The notes: a model not told the origin generated them from the sequence alone. 64,000 bases of DNA from Candidatus Accumulibacter sp. UBA704 (GCA_002304785.1 DBMG01000159.1:285-64284); one strand, 5' to 3'. Positions 1-9,615 are shown, numbered from the stretch's first letter. Translations and numbers: made by a program.

Positions 1-45
1 AATCCGTGCCCGCGCCTACAGGCTCTTATTTGAAGGAGAATCCAC

Positions 46-1326
46 ATGACCGATCGCAACCAGCAACTGTTCGAACGCGCCCAGCGACATATCCCGGGCG
101 GCGTAAATTCGCCGGTCCGCGCCTTCCGCTCAGTCGGCGGCACGCCCTGCTTTTTTGCCAGCGGCAGCGGTTCGCGAGTCATGGATGTCAACGGCAAATC
201 GTATCTTGACTACGTTGGCTCATGGGGCCCCCTGATCCTCGGCCACGCGCATCCGGAGGTAATCGCCGCAGTGCAGGAATCCGCAGCTAAAGGACTGTCA
301 TTCGGTGCTCCAACGGAATTGGAGATCGAGATGGCCGACCTGCTATGCAAGTTGCTACCCTCGATGGACATGGTTCGCCTCGTCAATTCGGGCACCGAGG
401 CCACGATGAGCGCAATTCGCCTGGCCCGAGGCTACACGGGACGCGACGTGTTGATCAAGTTCGAGGGGTGCTATCACGGACACAGCGACAGTCTTCTGGT
501 GAAGGCCGGATCGGGCCTGCTGACCTTCGGCAACCCGAATTCCGGCGGTGTTCCTGCGGACCTCGCTCAGCACACGCTTGTACTGGACTACAACGACGAT
601 ATCCAGGTCGAACGAGCCTTTGCACATTACGGTGAGCGCATCGCCGCGGTCATCGTCGAACCCGTTGCCGGCAACATGAACCTGGTCGCGCCGCGACCGG
701 AATTCCTGCAAAGTCTGCGTACCCTATGCACGCAACACGGCAGCGTGCTAATTTTCGACGAAGTAATGACCGGCTTCCGCGTGGGGCCCGCCTGCGCGCA
801 AGGGCTGTACAGCATCAGGCCCGACCTGACCACGCTCGGCAAGGTGATCGGCGGTGGTATGCCGCTTGCCGCCTTCGGCGGCAAGCGCGAAATCATGGAG
901 CAGATCGCACCGCTCGGGCCGGTATATCAAGCCGGAACACTGTCCGGTAACCCGGTCGCCGTCGCCGCCGGACTGGCCACGCTCAAGCTCATCCAGAAAC
1001 CGGGCTTCTTCGTCGACCTGGAGCGAAAAACCGATGCGCTGTGCGAAGGACTTAACGCCACTGCAGTTAACAATGGCGTGGCGTTCTCCGCGCAACCGGT
1101 CGGCGGCATGTTCGGCCTTTATTTCCGTGCACATTGGCCACGCAACTTCAAGGAAATCATGCAGTGCAACAAGGAGGCATTCAACCGCTTCTTCCACGCC
1201 ATGCTGGACGCCGGGCACTACTTCGCGCCATCGGCCTACGAAGCAGGATTCGTATCGGCTGCGCATAGCGACGCCGATATCGCCGAGACCATCGACGCCG
1301 CCGAAACGATCTTCAAGAATTGGTGA
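46..1326 (+). CDS. hemL: Glutamate-1-semialdehyde 2,1-aminomutase
   Basis: PLP enzyme that converts glutamate-1-semialdehyde to 5-aminolevulinate, the last step of the C5 route to tetrapyrroles (heme, and here also the corrin ring). The 426-residue length is normal for the family. The N-terminus carries the family pattern around [11 protein letters not shown], the [13 protein letters not shown] segment is clear, and the PLP-binding lysine is K266 in LGKVIGGG. The start is set by GGAG 8-9 bases upstream of the ATG. It converges on corA with only about 20 bases between. It supplies precursor for the B12 genes further along but is not physically linked to them. Confidence 0.97.
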   Translation: MTDRNQQLFERAQRHIPGGVNSPVRAFRSVGGTPCFFASGSGSRVMDVNGKSYLDYVGSWGPLILGHAHPEVIAAVQESAAKGLSFGAPTELEIEMADLLCKLLPSMDMVRLVNSGTEATMSAIRLARGYTGRDVLIKFEGCYHGHSDSLLVKAGSGLLTFGNPNSGGVPADLAQHTLVLDYNDDIQVERAFAHYGERIAAVIVEPVAGNMNLVAPRPEFLQSLRTLCTQHGSVLIFDEVMTGFRVGPACAQGLYSIRPDLTTLGKVIGGGMPLAAFGGKREIMEQIAPLGPVYQAGTLSGNPVAVAAGLATLKLIQKPGFFVDLERKTDALCEGLNATAVNNGVAFSAQPVGGMFGLYFRAHWPRNFKEIMQCNKEAFNRFFHAMLDAGHYFAPSAYEAGFVSAAHSDADIAETIDAAETIFKNW

Positions 1327-1348
1327 GCACTGCCGGGATGGCGCGCCG

Positions 1349-2650
1349 TCAGCGCAGCCAGCCCTTCCTGTAGAAAAACCAGAAAGGCACCGCCACCGAC
1401 ACCGCCATCAGCCCCAGGGAGAACGGATAGCCGTACTCCCAATGGATTTCCGGGAACCACTCCTGGAAGTTCATGCCGTAGATGCTGGCGATCAGCGTCG
1501 GCGGCAGCATGGCCACCGACGCCACCGAGAAGATCTTGATGATCTTGTTCTGGTTGATGTTGACGAAACCGACCGTGGCATCCATCAGGAAGTTGATTTT
1601 CCCGAACAGGAAGGACGTATGCCCGTCCAATGATTCGATGTCGCGCAAAATCTGCCGCGCATCGTCCACCTGGCTGGGCGACAGGGACTTGCCGCGAACC
1701 AGGAAGGACACTGCACGGCGCGTGTCATGGACGTTGCGCCGGATGCGCCCGTTCAAGTCTTCTTCCCGCGCGATGTCGGCCAGAATCTTGGCCGCTTCCG
1801 TGTCCGTCACCTCGGTGCCCAGCACATGCTTGCTTACCTCTTCCAGCGCCGCATAGACGTCTTCCAGCGCGTCGGCCGAATACTCGGCATCGGCGGCATA
1901 CAAGTCGAGCAGCACGTCCTTGCCGTCCGTCACGTAGCCCGGTTGGGTACGCGCGCGCAAACGTTGCAGGCGGAAGATCGGCAGTTCCTCGGTACGCACC
2001 GAAAACAGTACGTCGCGATGCAGAATCAGGGCTACCGCCACGTTGCGCGACTCTTCCTTAGTATCGAGCAGGAAGTCCGAGTGCAGGTGCACCTCACCGT
2101 TGTCCTCGACGTAGAAACGAGCGCTGGCCTCCAAGTCGGTCAGACTGCTCGGATTCGGCAACTGGACATCGTAGAAGCGCCCGACCCAGGCGCGGATCTC
2201 AGGCGTCGGCGCCACCAGGTCGACCCAGATCGGCTTCAGGCACTTCAGGTCGTAGGGCGTCGTGACGCTGATCTGGCTCAGGCGGCCGTTGCGCAGCTCG
2301 AAAGCCGTCACCGACGTCTTCTCATTGCGCAGGTGACTGTCGCAAATCAGGTCTTCGCGGATTTCATCGGAAAGGATTTCGAGGATCGCCTCGCCGCGTT
2401 CCTCGCGCACCTCGTGCCAAACGACCAGTCGCTCCTCGGGATCAAGGCCCTCGATGATGCGGGCAATCTCGGCCAGAGGAATGCGCTCGAGCAGGGTCCG
2501 CAATTCGGCCAGATGCTGCAGTTCCACCTCATCGGCAGACTCATGACGCGGCGTTTCCTGACGCGGCGCGAGCTCTTCCTCCTCCTTATGCCTGGCCAGC
2601 AGGTCACGCACATTCCCCATGAAATCCGGGTTGGTTTTTTCTTCGCTCAT
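1349..2650 (-). CDS. corA: CorA-family Mg2+/Co2+ transporter with MgtE-N-like front region
   Basis: Inner-membrane divalent cation channel of the CorA family. The C-terminus has the two membrane helices and the diagnostic loop motif after helix 1, seen as IYGMNF, followed by the second helix and a basic tail. Residues about 45-110 (LLERIPLAEIARIIEGLDPEER...) resemble the helical N domain of MgtE rather than a standard CorA N-terminus. I chose the ATG at 2650 because AGGGGAGA lies just upstream; an in-frame ATG at 2698 would add 16 residues with no ribosome site. Length 433 residues, longer than E. coli CorA (about 316) because of the front region. Confidence 0.9.
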   Translation of the reverse strand: MSEEKTNPDFMGNVRDLLARHKEEEELAPRQETPRHESADEVELQHLAELRTLLERIPLAEIARIIEGLDPEERLVVWHEVREERGEAILEILSDEIREDLICDSHLRNEKTSVTAFELRNGRLSQISVTTPYDLKCLKPIWVDLVAPTPEIRAWVGRFYDVQLPNPSSLTDLEASARFYVEDNGEVHLHSDFLLDTKEESRNVAVALILHRDVLFSVRTEELPIFRLQRLRARTQPGYVTDGKDVLLDLYAADAEYSADALEDVYAALEEVSKHVLGTEVTDTEAAKILADIAREEDLNGRIRRNVHDTRRAVSFLVRGKSLSPSQVDDARQILRDIESLDGHTSFLFGKINFLMDATVGFVNINQNKIIKIFSVASVAMLPPTLIASIYGMNFQEWFPEIHWEYGYPFSLGLMAVSVAVPFWFFYRKGWLR

Positions 2651-2751
2651 CGGGATTGTCTCCCCTGGATTGGGTATTCGGATCGACAGGACGCGCAATG
2701 CGTCAAAACCGGCAGGGATTCTAGCACGCCGGAGTAACGCCCAAGCAGTCC

Positions 2752-3471
2752 TCAGGGGATCCGTGCGGATGGCATGCGCGTAAGAATGAGCGCGGCCTTG
2801 CTGGCCAGACCGGGCGCACCCCGGTTGCGATCGTAGAAGCGCGGGCTGGGCACCATTCCGGCCAGCCGGGCGGCCTGCTCAGGCGAAAGCTGGCCGGCGC
2901 CGATGCCGAAATAGTGGCGCGACGCCGCCTCGGCTCCGAACACGCCGTTACCCCATTCGATCACGTTGAGATACACCTCGAAGATGCGTTGCTTGCTCCA
3001 CACGGCCTCGATCATCAGGGTCACAACTGCCTCCTCGGCCTTGCGCCAGGGAGTCTTGGCGGGCGACAGAAAGAGGTTCTTGGCCAACTGCTGGGAGATG
3101 GTCGAGCCGCCGGCAACGATTTTCCCGCGCCTCTGGTTCTTCTCCATCGCCTTCTGGATGCCGTCCCAGTCGAAACCGTCATGCTGCGTAAACAGATCGT
3201 CCTCGGCAACGATCAAGGCGCGTTTCAGATGAACGGAAATCCTGCCGTAATCAACCCACTGTTTCTTCAACTGTGCGCGAGGATCCTTGGCCTGCAATTC
3301 GGCCAGCCGGATTTCCATGAAGTGCGTCATGTCCGGGTTAACCCATTTCCACAGGACAACCCAACCGAACAGCCATAGCTGATATAACAGCACCAGCCCG
3401 ACGAGGCCGAGCAGCAGCCTCCTGATCCAGCTTACGACAACCGAGGCGGCTCCTTTCGGCGAACCGCTCAT
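2752..3471 (-). CDS. mtgA: Monofunctional biosynthetic peptidoglycan transglycosylase
   Basis: Membrane-anchored GT51 glycosyltransferase that polymerises lipid II into glycan strands without a transpeptidase domain. One N-terminal membrane helix (about residues 15-40) precedes the GT51 domain. The catalytic glutamate region reads VAEDDLFTQHDGFDW and the second motif GGSTISQQLAKNLFLSP is intact. The start is taken as the ATG at 3471, which overlaps the aroE stop as ATGA; longer in-frame reading to 3528 lies inside aroE. Length 239 residues, normal. It probably shares a transcript with aroE and the TonB-like gene upstream. Confidence 0.95.
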   Translation of the reverse strand: MSGSPKGAASVVVSWIRRLLLGLVGLVLLYQLWLFGWVVLWKWVNPDMTHFMEIRLAELQAKDPRAQLKKQWVDYGRISVHLKRALIVAEDDLFTQHDGFDWDGIQKAMEKNQRRGKIVAGGSTISQQLAKNLFLSPAKTPWRKAEEAVVTLMIEAVWSKQRIFEVYLNVIEWGNGVFGAEAASRHYFGIGAGQLSPEQAARLAGMVPSPRFYDRNRGAPGLASKAALILTRMPSARIP

Positions 3472-4286
3472 GCCTTTGTCTGGAGCAGCTCCGCGACCGG
3501 TGCGCAATTCGGACGGATTCCGCGCCACAGGAAGAACGATTCGGCGGCCTGCTCCAGCAGCATGCCCAACCCTTCGGAAAACAACCCCACCCCCTGTGCG
3601 CGCGCAAAGGTGCTGAACGGCGTATCGCCCATGCCATACATCATCTTGTAGGCCAGGCTGCCCGGGGCAAAAATTCCTTCTGGCAAGGGCGGCATCGTGC
3701 CACTGAGACTGGCCGAGGTGGCATTGATGACGATATCGAAAACCCGTCCGGCCAGTTCATCGTAGCCGCAGCCGGTCACCGGACCCACCGACGCGAAATG
3801 CTCGGCCAGCGAACGGGCGCGCGGCACCGTGCGATTGGCAATGGTCAACGATTCCGGAAGCTCGCCGAGCAGCGGGCCGACAACGCCGCGGGACGCACCA
3901 CCGGCCCCCAACAGCAGCACGCGCTTGCCCTTGATCGGGTAGCGCAGATTGATCATGATGTCGCGCAACAGGCCAACGCCGTCGGTGTTGTCGCCAACCA
4001 CCTCGTTATCGTTGAATACCAGCGTATTTACCGCACCGGCCTGCTCGGCGCGCAACGTCAGCCGGGTAGCCAGCTGAAACGCCTCTTGCTTGAAGGGCAG
4101 TGTGACATTGGCGCCCTTGCCGCCCTCGGCGATGAAGGCGTCTACAGCGTCGGCGAATCCGTCCGTCGGGGCCAGGATCGCCCGGTACTCGATATCCTGC
4201 CCGGTCTGGCGGGCAAAGGCCGCATGGATGATCGGCGATTTGCTGTGGCTGATGGGGTTGCCGAATACGCAGTATTTGTCAGTCAT
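3468..4286 (-). CDS. aroE: Shikimate dehydrogenase (NADP+)
   Basis: Reduces 3-dehydroshikimate to shikimate in aromatic amino acid synthesis. The 272-residue protein has the substrate motif SHSKSPIIHAAF near the N-terminus, the catalytic lysine in NVTLPFK, and the nucleotide-binding GAGGASRG loop. The C-terminal QAAESFFLWRG helix is typical. Its stop overlaps the mtgA start (ATGA). The TonB-like gene ends 32 bases upstream. Confidence 0.97.
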   Translation of the reverse strand: MTDKYCVFGNPISHSKSPIIHAAFARQTGQDIEYRAILAPTDGFADAVDAFIAEGGKGANVTLPFKQEAFQLATRLTLRAEQAGAVNTLVFNDNEVVGDNTDGVGLLRDIMINLRYPIKGKRVLLLGAGGASRGVVGPLLGELPESLTIANRTVPRARSLAEHFASVGPVTGCGYDELAGRVFDIVINATSASLSGTMPPLPEGIFAPGSLAYKMMYGMGDTPFSTFARAQGVGLFSEGLGMLLEQAAESFFLWRGIRPNCAPVAELLQTKA

Positions 4287-4318
4287 ATGCTCGAAGTACC
4301 TGTGATTGAAGAAAGGTT

Positions 4319-5191
4319 TCAGCGCGACTTGGTCTCGAGCTGATTGCCAGAGGTGAAGCTCCAGGTGCGAGTGATCTCGAGAATGTCAAAATCACGACGT
4401 ATATCGGCAGGAAAAGCGGCAAAAGGTTCCGCCATGCGCACAATGCGGCGAGCTGCGTCGTCAAGCACGCGATGTCCTGAGGAGCGATCGATATCGACCC
4501 GTTCGACACTGCCGTCGTTTTTTATCCTGACCGACAGCACCAGGCTCCCGTAAAGCTTTCCCTTCGCGGCTTCCGGGTAGTTCAGCGTACCGACGCGTTC
4601 GACCTTGACACGCCAGTCCTCCATGTACTGGGCGAAACGGTACTCCACGGCACGTGTACCGAGATTCTTCACGCGTGGCCGCTTGTTGTACTCGTCGGTA
4701 TTCCGGGCAATCTCGCCCTGCAGGCGTGCCATTTCCAGCGCGCTGCTCATCAGATCGCGGCCGCTCGGAGTCGGCTCGGGCGCGGGTTGCGGTTCCTCGT
4801 CGCTCTTGGACGGCAGCACCTGCTTGCTCTTGGTCTGGTCGAGCAGGCGCCTCTGCTGCGCTTCGAGCGCCTGCACCCGCTTCTGCACCTGCTCGAGATC
4901 GTTGCCGGTCTGCTGCCGGGCGGACGGAGGCAACGGTGTCTTGACCCGGCGGTTCTGCTCGCTGTTGCCGCCGCCATCGAGGTTGGCCTGCGCGAGAGCC
5001 TGCGCCTCGGTCGGCTTCCTGGCCGATTTGGCATTGACCAGAATGATATCCAGTGCCTTGTCCTGAAAGGCACGCGACGCTTCCGGGAACTTGAAGTGCA
5101 AGGAAAGGAGCACGCCGTGCAGCAGCAACGAAACGGCAAGCGCAATCCGCAGATTCCGCTCGCTATCAGAAGCTGTCCCTTTCAGCGCCAT
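4319..5191 (-). CDS. TonB-family energy transducer
   Basis: Protein with one N-terminal membrane helix (RIALAVSLLLHGVLLSLHF), a charged and coiled periplasmic region (EQVQKRVQALEAQQRRLL) and a C-terminal TonB domain (NYPEAAKGKLYGSLVLSVRIKNDGSVERVDI...). TonB proteins pass proton-motive force to outer-membrane receptors. No exbB/exbD lies beside it, so the receptor served is unknown; the BtuB in this window is one possible client. The start is uncertain: the ATG at 5191 sits 14 bases after the RNase stop, while an in-frame ATG at 5233 would overlap that gene. Neither has a strong ribosome site. Confidence 0.85.
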   Translation of the reverse strand: MALKGTASDSERNLRIALAVSLLLHGVLLSLHFKFPEASRAFQDKALDIILVNAKSARKPTEAQALAQANLDGGGNSEQNRRVKTPLPPSARQQTGNDLEQVQKRVQALEAQQRRLLDQTKSKQVLPSKSDEEPQPAPEPTPSGRDLMSSALEMARLQGEIARNTDEYNKRPRVKNLGTRAVEYRFAQYMEDWRVKVERVGTLNYPEAAKGKLYGSLVLSVRIKNDGSVERVDIDRSSGHRVLDDAARRIVRMAEPFAAFPADIRRDFDILEITRTWSFTSGNQLETKSR

Positions 5192-5204
5192 GGCCCCGCT
5201 CACG

Positions 5205-7127
5205 TCAGTCAACCGCTCCTTCTGTTTCTTCATCCTCGACGCCGACTTCCATCGCAGCGACTTCCAAGGTCTCCAGGTACCGGCAGTTGAGTTCCAGCGT
5301 CAGGAAATCCATGGCCTCGACCGACAGCCGGACGCGCTGCCCCGGCTTCAGCTCGGGAACCGAGGGCACGCGCTGAAGCAACGGCAGATGGTCAAGTTTA
5401 ACCAGATTTTCCCGCCGGATGGTGGCCTCGATCGTCTGCACTTTTTCCTGACGCAGCCAGCGCAGGCACCAGTAGCGTTCCATATGGCGCTGGAACTCGG
5501 CATACGCGCTATAGGTGAGATCGAAGTCGCGCATGGCGGCGAACAGCAGTTCGGATTTCGGTTTGAATGGCGGAGCCTCGCCTCTCAGGCAGGACACCAG
5601 CTGCCACTGGTTGACCAGATCGACATAACGGCGCAGCGGCGACGACGACCAAGCGTATTGATCGACGCCGAGACCGTCGTGCGGTAGCGGCGAGGTGGTC
5701 ATGCGCACCTTGCCGCCGGTCTGGGCGCGGTAGATACCTGGGACCCCCTTTTCCGCCAGCAGCCCGCCCCACGTGCTGTTGGCCACGATCATCAGCTCCG
5801 ACACCAGCTTGTCGAGCGGACTGCCGCGCTTCCGCTCACTGATTTCCACGCGGCATTGCTCGGGATCCGCCAGGTCGCCTTCGATGGCGAAGTTGTAGTC
5901 GTTGATGCCCTGCATCGCCGACGGTTTGCCGCGCCGGCCTTCGCACGCATTGGCCAGCTGCCACAGCGTTTTCAGCTCGTCACGGAACGGAAAGTCCGGC
6001 AACCCCTGCTCCAGCGTCTGCTCGTTGAACAACGGCTCAACGTCGTGGTGGCGCAGATTGGCGACAATCGGCACGATTTCGACCCGCGATTCGTGTCCTG
6101 TGATCTCGTACTCCGGCGTAACTGTCAGGTAGAGCGATACTGCCGGGCAATCGCGCCCTTCGGCCAGTGTGAAATTGGCGACGGCGGTGTCGGGCAGCAT
6201 GGTGATCTTGTTGCCCGGCATATAGACGGTCGACAAGCGCGACCGCGCGATCTGGTCGAGCGGGGAGTTGGGGGCAATGCCCAGCCCCGGCGCCGCAATG
6301 TGAATGCCCACTCTCCACCCGATGCCCGGGAGTTGCTGCAGGGAGAACGCATCGTCAATTTCGGTGGTGGCGGCATCGTCGATGGAAAAGGCACGTACTT
6401 CGGCACGCGGTAGCCCATCGGGAAGCGACGGCGCCTCGACCTCGGGGAATTCCGTGCCACGTGGAAACTGCTCGCGCAGGAAGTGCTGGAAGTGGTAGTC
6501 GTAAGGCGAACGGATGGCCCCGCACTTCTCCAGAAGATGCAGCGCGGAGAGCCCGGTCTCCGCGCAAGCGGCCTCCAGCGCTTTGGTTTCCGGGCGATTG
6601 CGGTCCGGCTTGTAAAGCAATTGATCAAGCAGCGGCGCGAACTCTGGCGGCAAGGTCGCCGCCTTGAGCTCCCCGGCCATGCGCTCGATGGCTAGTGCCT
6701 GCTGACGCTTTTTTTCAAGACCGGCCAGAGCGGCTGCGAGAATGTCGGGAGGCGCCTTGCGGAAGCGCCCTTTGCCCTTGCGATGAAAATGGACGGGCGC
6801 TGCGTGCAGGGCCAGCAGCAACGCAGCCGCTTCGACCGGAGAGGCTTTTTGCCCGGCGCCTCCGAAGTAGTCGTCGGCAAGATCACAAAAAGAAAATTCG
6901 CCATCGCCCGCACACTCCCACAGGAACTCGGTTTCGATGCCCGCCGCCATCGCTTCGGCAAGGCTCAGCAACTCTCCCGGCGACGGTTCCTTATAGCGCA
7001 GGAGAACATTCGACGACTTGATCTTGGCGCGCTTGCCGGAGGCCATTTCGACCTGCAACGAGGAGTCGTTGTCGGCCAGAACGGAGGCAGCTTTGAAGGC
7101 GCCCTCTTCTTCAAATAAAACATACAT
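5205..7127 (-). CDS. RNase II/R-family exoribonuclease (RNB domain)
   Basis: Predicted 3'-5' exoribonuclease. The RNB catalytic block is clear: SIDDAATTEIDDAFSL, with the aspartates that bind Mg2+, then GIHIAAPGLGI and the later MTTSPLPHDGLGVDQYAWSS segment. At 640 residues it is close to RNase II in size, shorter than RNase R, and lacks the basic tail of RNase R. The ATG at 7127 lies 8 bases after the esterase stop and has no Shine-Dalgarno sequence; a TATAAT-like string falls in the same place. Probably translated by coupling with the upstream gene. Confidence 0.9.
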   Translation of the reverse strand: MYVLFEEEGAFKAASVLADNDSSLQVEMASGKRAKIKSSNVLLRYKEPSPGELLSLAEAMAAGIETEFLWECAGDGEFSFCDLADDYFGGAGQKASPVEAAALLLALHAAPVHFHRKGKGRFRKAPPDILAAALAGLEKKRQQALAIERMAGELKAATLPPEFAPLLDQLLYKPDRNRPETKALEAACAETGLSALHLLEKCGAIRSPYDYHFQHFLREQFPRGTEFPEVEAPSLPDGLPRAEVRAFSIDDAATTEIDDAFSLQQLPGIGWRVGIHIAAPGLGIAPNSPLDQIARSRLSTVYMPGNKITMLPDTAVANFTLAEGRDCPAVSLYLTVTPEYEITGHESRVEIVPIVANLRHHDVEPLFNEQTLEQGLPDFPFRDELKTLWQLANACEGRRGKPSAMQGINDYNFAIEGDLADPEQCRVEISERKRGSPLDKLVSELMIVANSTWGGLLAEKGVPGIYRAQTGGKVRMTTSPLPHDGLGVDQYAWSSSPLRRYVDLVNQWQLVSCLRGEAPPFKPKSELLFAAMRDFDLTYSAYAEFQRHMERYWCLRWLRQEKVQTIEATIRRENLVKLDHLPLLQRVPSVPELKPGQRVRLSVEAMDFLTLELNCRYLETLEVAAMEVGVEDEETEGAVD

Positions 7128-7135
7128 CGTATAAA

Positions 7136-7705
7136 TTATAACCCGCAAAATTCAATGAGTTGCGGCAAGTACTCGGCGAATCGCGTGAAGCTGTGATCAC
7201 CGCCTTCGAGCACGATCTGCCGGCCGCCCGCGTAGCGGGCCACGGCCAGCCGGTAATCGAGCACTTCGTCGCCGGCTTCGACCATCAATAGATAGCGCCG
7301 CGGGGTCACCCGCCCGACTTCCAGCGCGCGCAGTTGGCCGATATGCTCGGTCGTGAAATCGAAGGTTTCCTGCGTGTGCAGGTTGGTCTGCGTACCCAGG
7401 TACTTTTCCAATGAGATCGGCGCAACCACCGCCGGATTGATCAGCACGGCGCGCAGGTCGTGCTTTTCGGCCAGCCAGGTGGCGTAAAACCCTCCCAGCG
7501 AACTGCCGACGAGGGTCAACGGCCCCGTTTCGCGGGCGATAATCGCCTCCGCCTGAGCGATCGCCTCCTCCGGCACGTGCGATAGGAAGGGACAGAACAG
7601 GCGCTCGCCCTGCCCGCGCCGTTCCAATTCGTCGGCCAGCAGGCGCACCTTCCAGGATTGCGGCGAGGAGCAAAAACCGTGCAGGTAGAGAATGCCGGCA
7701 CTCAC
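7136..7705 (-). CDS. YqiA-like alpha/beta-fold esterase
   Basis: Small hydrolase of the YqiA/UPF0227 type. The protein opens with [15 protein letters not shown] (oxyanion region), has the nucleophile elbow [13 protein letters not shown], and ends with the catalytic histidine in GGDHSFTRF. With the GTG start at 7705, which overlaps the uppP stop as GTGA, it is 189 residues, matching the family. Longer in-frame reading lies entirely inside uppP. The natural substrate of this family is not well established. Operon order uppP, esterase, RNase. Confidence 0.88.
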   Translation of the reverse strand: MSAGILYLHGFCSSPQSWKVRLLADELERRGQGERLFCPFLSHVPEEAIAQAEAIIARETGPLTLVGSSLGGFYATWLAEKHDLRAVLINPAVVAPISLEKYLGTQTNLHTQETFDFTTEHIGQLRALEVGRVTPRRYLLMVEAGDEVLDYRLAVARYAGGRQIVLEGGDHSFTRFAEYLPQLIEFCGL

Positions 7706-8526
7706 GAGGCGGTCCACTCGACCCATCCGAATTGCCAAGTGGCGATGACGACAATGCCGAAGGCGATCCGGTACCACGCGAAAGGCGTGAAATCGTGGCT
7801 GGCGACGTAGCGCAACAGCCAGCGCACACACAGGAAGGCCGAGACGAAGGCCGCGACGAAACCGACCACCCACATGCCGATATCGGCGGCATTGAGCAGG
7901 GCACGCTCCTTGTAGAGCTGGTAGAACGTCGCAGCGATAAGCGTCGGGATGGCGAGGAAGAACGAGAACTCGGTCGCCGCACGGCGCGACAGGCCGAACA
8001 ACAGGCCGCCGATGATCGTCGCCCCCGAGCGCGAGGTGCCGGGAATCAGCGCCAGCGCCTGCGCCAGCCCCAGCTTCAGCGCATCGAAAGGCGACATGTC
8101 GTCGACCGACTGCACCCGGATCACGTGCTCGCGCCGTTCGGCCCAGAGGATCAGCAGCGCGCCGACGATGAACGCCGCCGCCACCGGCAACGGCTTGAAC
8201 AGGTGCGCCTCGATGGCTTTCTTGAACAGCAGCCCGAGAATGGCCAGCGGCATGAAGGCGATCGACAGATTCAACACCAGTCGATTGGCCAGACGTTCGC
8301 GCCCCAACCCACGCGCGACGGAAAGTATCCGCTCACGGTACTCCCAGACCACCGCCAGGATGGCGCCCGACTGGATGACAATCTCGAACAGCTTGCCGCG
8401 ATCATCGTTGAAATCGAGCAGGTCGCCGGCCAGGATCAGGTGGCCGGTCGAGGATATCGGCAGGAATTCCGTCAGGCCTTCGACGATTCCCAGAATCAGC
8501 GCCTTGAGGAGAAGCAGAGCGTCCAC
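7702..8526 (-). CDS. uppP: Undecaprenyl-diphosphatase
   Basis: Integral membrane enzyme that dephosphorylates undecaprenyl diphosphate to recycle the lipid carrier for peptidoglycan. Diagnostic motifs are [14 protein letters not shown] near the N-terminus and [10 protein letters not shown] in the middle, with several hydrophobic helices. I use the GTG at 8526, giving [13 protein letters not shown], the typical family beginning; a TTG at 8538 would add four residues. Length 274 residues. First gene of a run with the esterase and RNase. Confidence 0.95.
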   Translation of the reverse strand: MDALLLLKALILGIVEGLTEFLPISSTGHLILAGDLLDFNDDRGKLFEIVIQSGAILAVVWEYRERILSVARGLGRERLANRLVLNLSIAFMPLAILGLLFKKAIEAHLFKPLPVAAAFIVGALLILWAERREHVIRVQSVDDMSPFDALKLGLAQALALIPGTSRSGATIIGGLLFGLSRRAATEFSFFLAIPTLIAATFYQLYKERALLNAADIGMWVVGFVAAFVSAFLCVRWLLRYVASHDFTPFAWYRIAFGIVVIATWQFGWVEWTAS

Positions 8527-8623
8527 GGCAGGATCCAAAAAGTGGGCATTCTATCAGTACCGCGCTGCTTTCCCTGCGGACTGCCGCCCGGAAAATCCGG
8601 ACGGAATACATAAGCTCTGCTGG

Positions 8624-8998
8624 TCATGGAGGACAGGACGAAACCAGGATCGTCGCCGTTTCCGCGATGCCGGGCAAATAATCGGCCAGTGGGCGGCACC
8701 CGGAATCCAGACACAGCTCGTACCCCCGCGTATAGGGCGAGTGCGCCAGGGCCAGGCTATCGAGAGGGGCAACGGCAGGAACATAGTGCAAGACGCCATC
8801 ACGCAAAACCGCCCCGAGTGGTGGTTCCATGCCGGCCCCCGTGCCGCGGATACGCGCAGCGACGAGGTGCAACTGGCGGCCTTCGACCCGCCAGTCCTCC
8901 TCCCAACGGATTTTCTCGATCGAATGCATCCAGGCCAGGGTAAACCCCTGGATGGCCAGACTCGCGGTGATGGCCCCGGCGGAAAGACAAAGCGGCAT
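8624..8998 (-). CDS. DUF1850 domain protein
   Basis: Small secreted or membrane-anchored protein (124 residues) with an N-terminal hydrophobic segment and the DUF1850 pattern: WMHSIEKIRWEEDW, RIRGTGAGMEPP, DGVLHYVP, and a CLDSGCRPL cysteine pair. Proteins of this family usually sit beside TAXI-type TRAP transporters, where their role is undefined. Here it stands alone, some 50 kb from the TAXI-TRAP genes in this window. ATG at 8998 with GGGAG upstream. The end near 8624 is close to the uppP start. Confidence 0.85.
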   Translation of the reverse strand: MPLCLSAGAITASLAIQGFTLAWMHSIEKIRWEEDWRVEGRQLHLVAARIRGTGAGMEPPLGAVLRDGVLHYVPAVAPLDSLALAHSPYTRGYELCLDSGCRPLADYLPGIAETATILVSSCPP

Positions 8999-9039
8999 CG
9001 AATCTCCCGAAACGGACCCCGAGCAATTTCGGGACAGAA

Positions 9040-9115
9040 CGAAGTATACGGATATACGGACAAATGAAATCCGCCGCGGCGCGATCCCTCTGGCGCGACC
9101 GGGAGATATACTTCG
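9040..9115. repeat. 9-bp inverted repeat between divergent genes
   Basis: CGAAGTATA at 9040-9048 is repeated in inverted orientation at 9107-9115, in the gap between the divergent DUF1850 and rhodanese genes. The first arm continues into an ATACGG direct repeat. It could be a pair of operator half-sites. No protein is assigned. Confidence 0.3.
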
Positions 9116-9165
9116 TCCTTGCCGCACAGCCATTGCCTCCTGCCTTTTTCCGGACGATCCGACCC

Positions 9166-9615
9166 ATGAGACTCCTACGAGCTTCCTTGGCAACTTTCCT
9201 GGCCTGCCTGATTTCCTGGCCAGCACACGCTGAAGTGATCAACATCGACAACGCCGAACTGGCCCGCCTGACGGCAAAGGGCGTGCCGCTGATCGACATC
9301 CGCACGGCGGGCGAGTGGAAAAGCACCGGCGTCATTCCCGGCAGCAAGCTGCTGACCTTCTTCAATGAGAAAGGCGACGCCAATCCCGCGCTTTGGCTCT
9401 CTTCGGCCAAAGGTATCGCCCAACCGGATCAACCCGTCATCCTGATCTGCCGCAGCGGCAACCGTACCCGGGCCGCCGCGCAGTATCTCTCCGAGCAGGC
9501 CGGCTACAAGACCGTTTACAACGTTAGCAGCGGCCTCAACGGCTGGCTTTCGGAAAGGCGTCCGGTCGTGCCGGCAACGACAGCGATGACCTGTTCGCCG
9601 GGAGTTCCTTGCTGA
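9166..9615 (+). CDS. Periplasmic rhodanese-domain protein
   Basis: Secreted single-domain rhodanese (149 residues). A signal peptide (RLLRASLATFLACLISWPAHA) is followed by LIDIRTAGEWKSTGVIPG and the active-site loop ILICRSGNRTRAA, whose cysteine would carry sulfane sulfur. The tail NVSSGLNGWLSE is typical of rhodaneses. The start is placed at the signal-peptide ATG; reading further upstream gives no plausible protein. Its stop overlaps the start region of the MFS gene, so the two are probably co-expressed. Physiological substrate unknown. Confidence 0.85.
   Translation: MRLLRASLATFLACLISWPAHAEVINIDNAELARLTAKGVPLIDIRTAGEWKSTGVIPGSKLLTFFNEKGDANPALWLSSAKGIAQPDQPVILICRSGNRTRAAAQYLSEQAGYKTVYNVSSGLNGWLSERRPVVPATTAMTCSPGVPC

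Noticed and set aside
1727..2737. A 336-codon open frame opposite corA
   Set aside because: Shadow frame without family resemblance.
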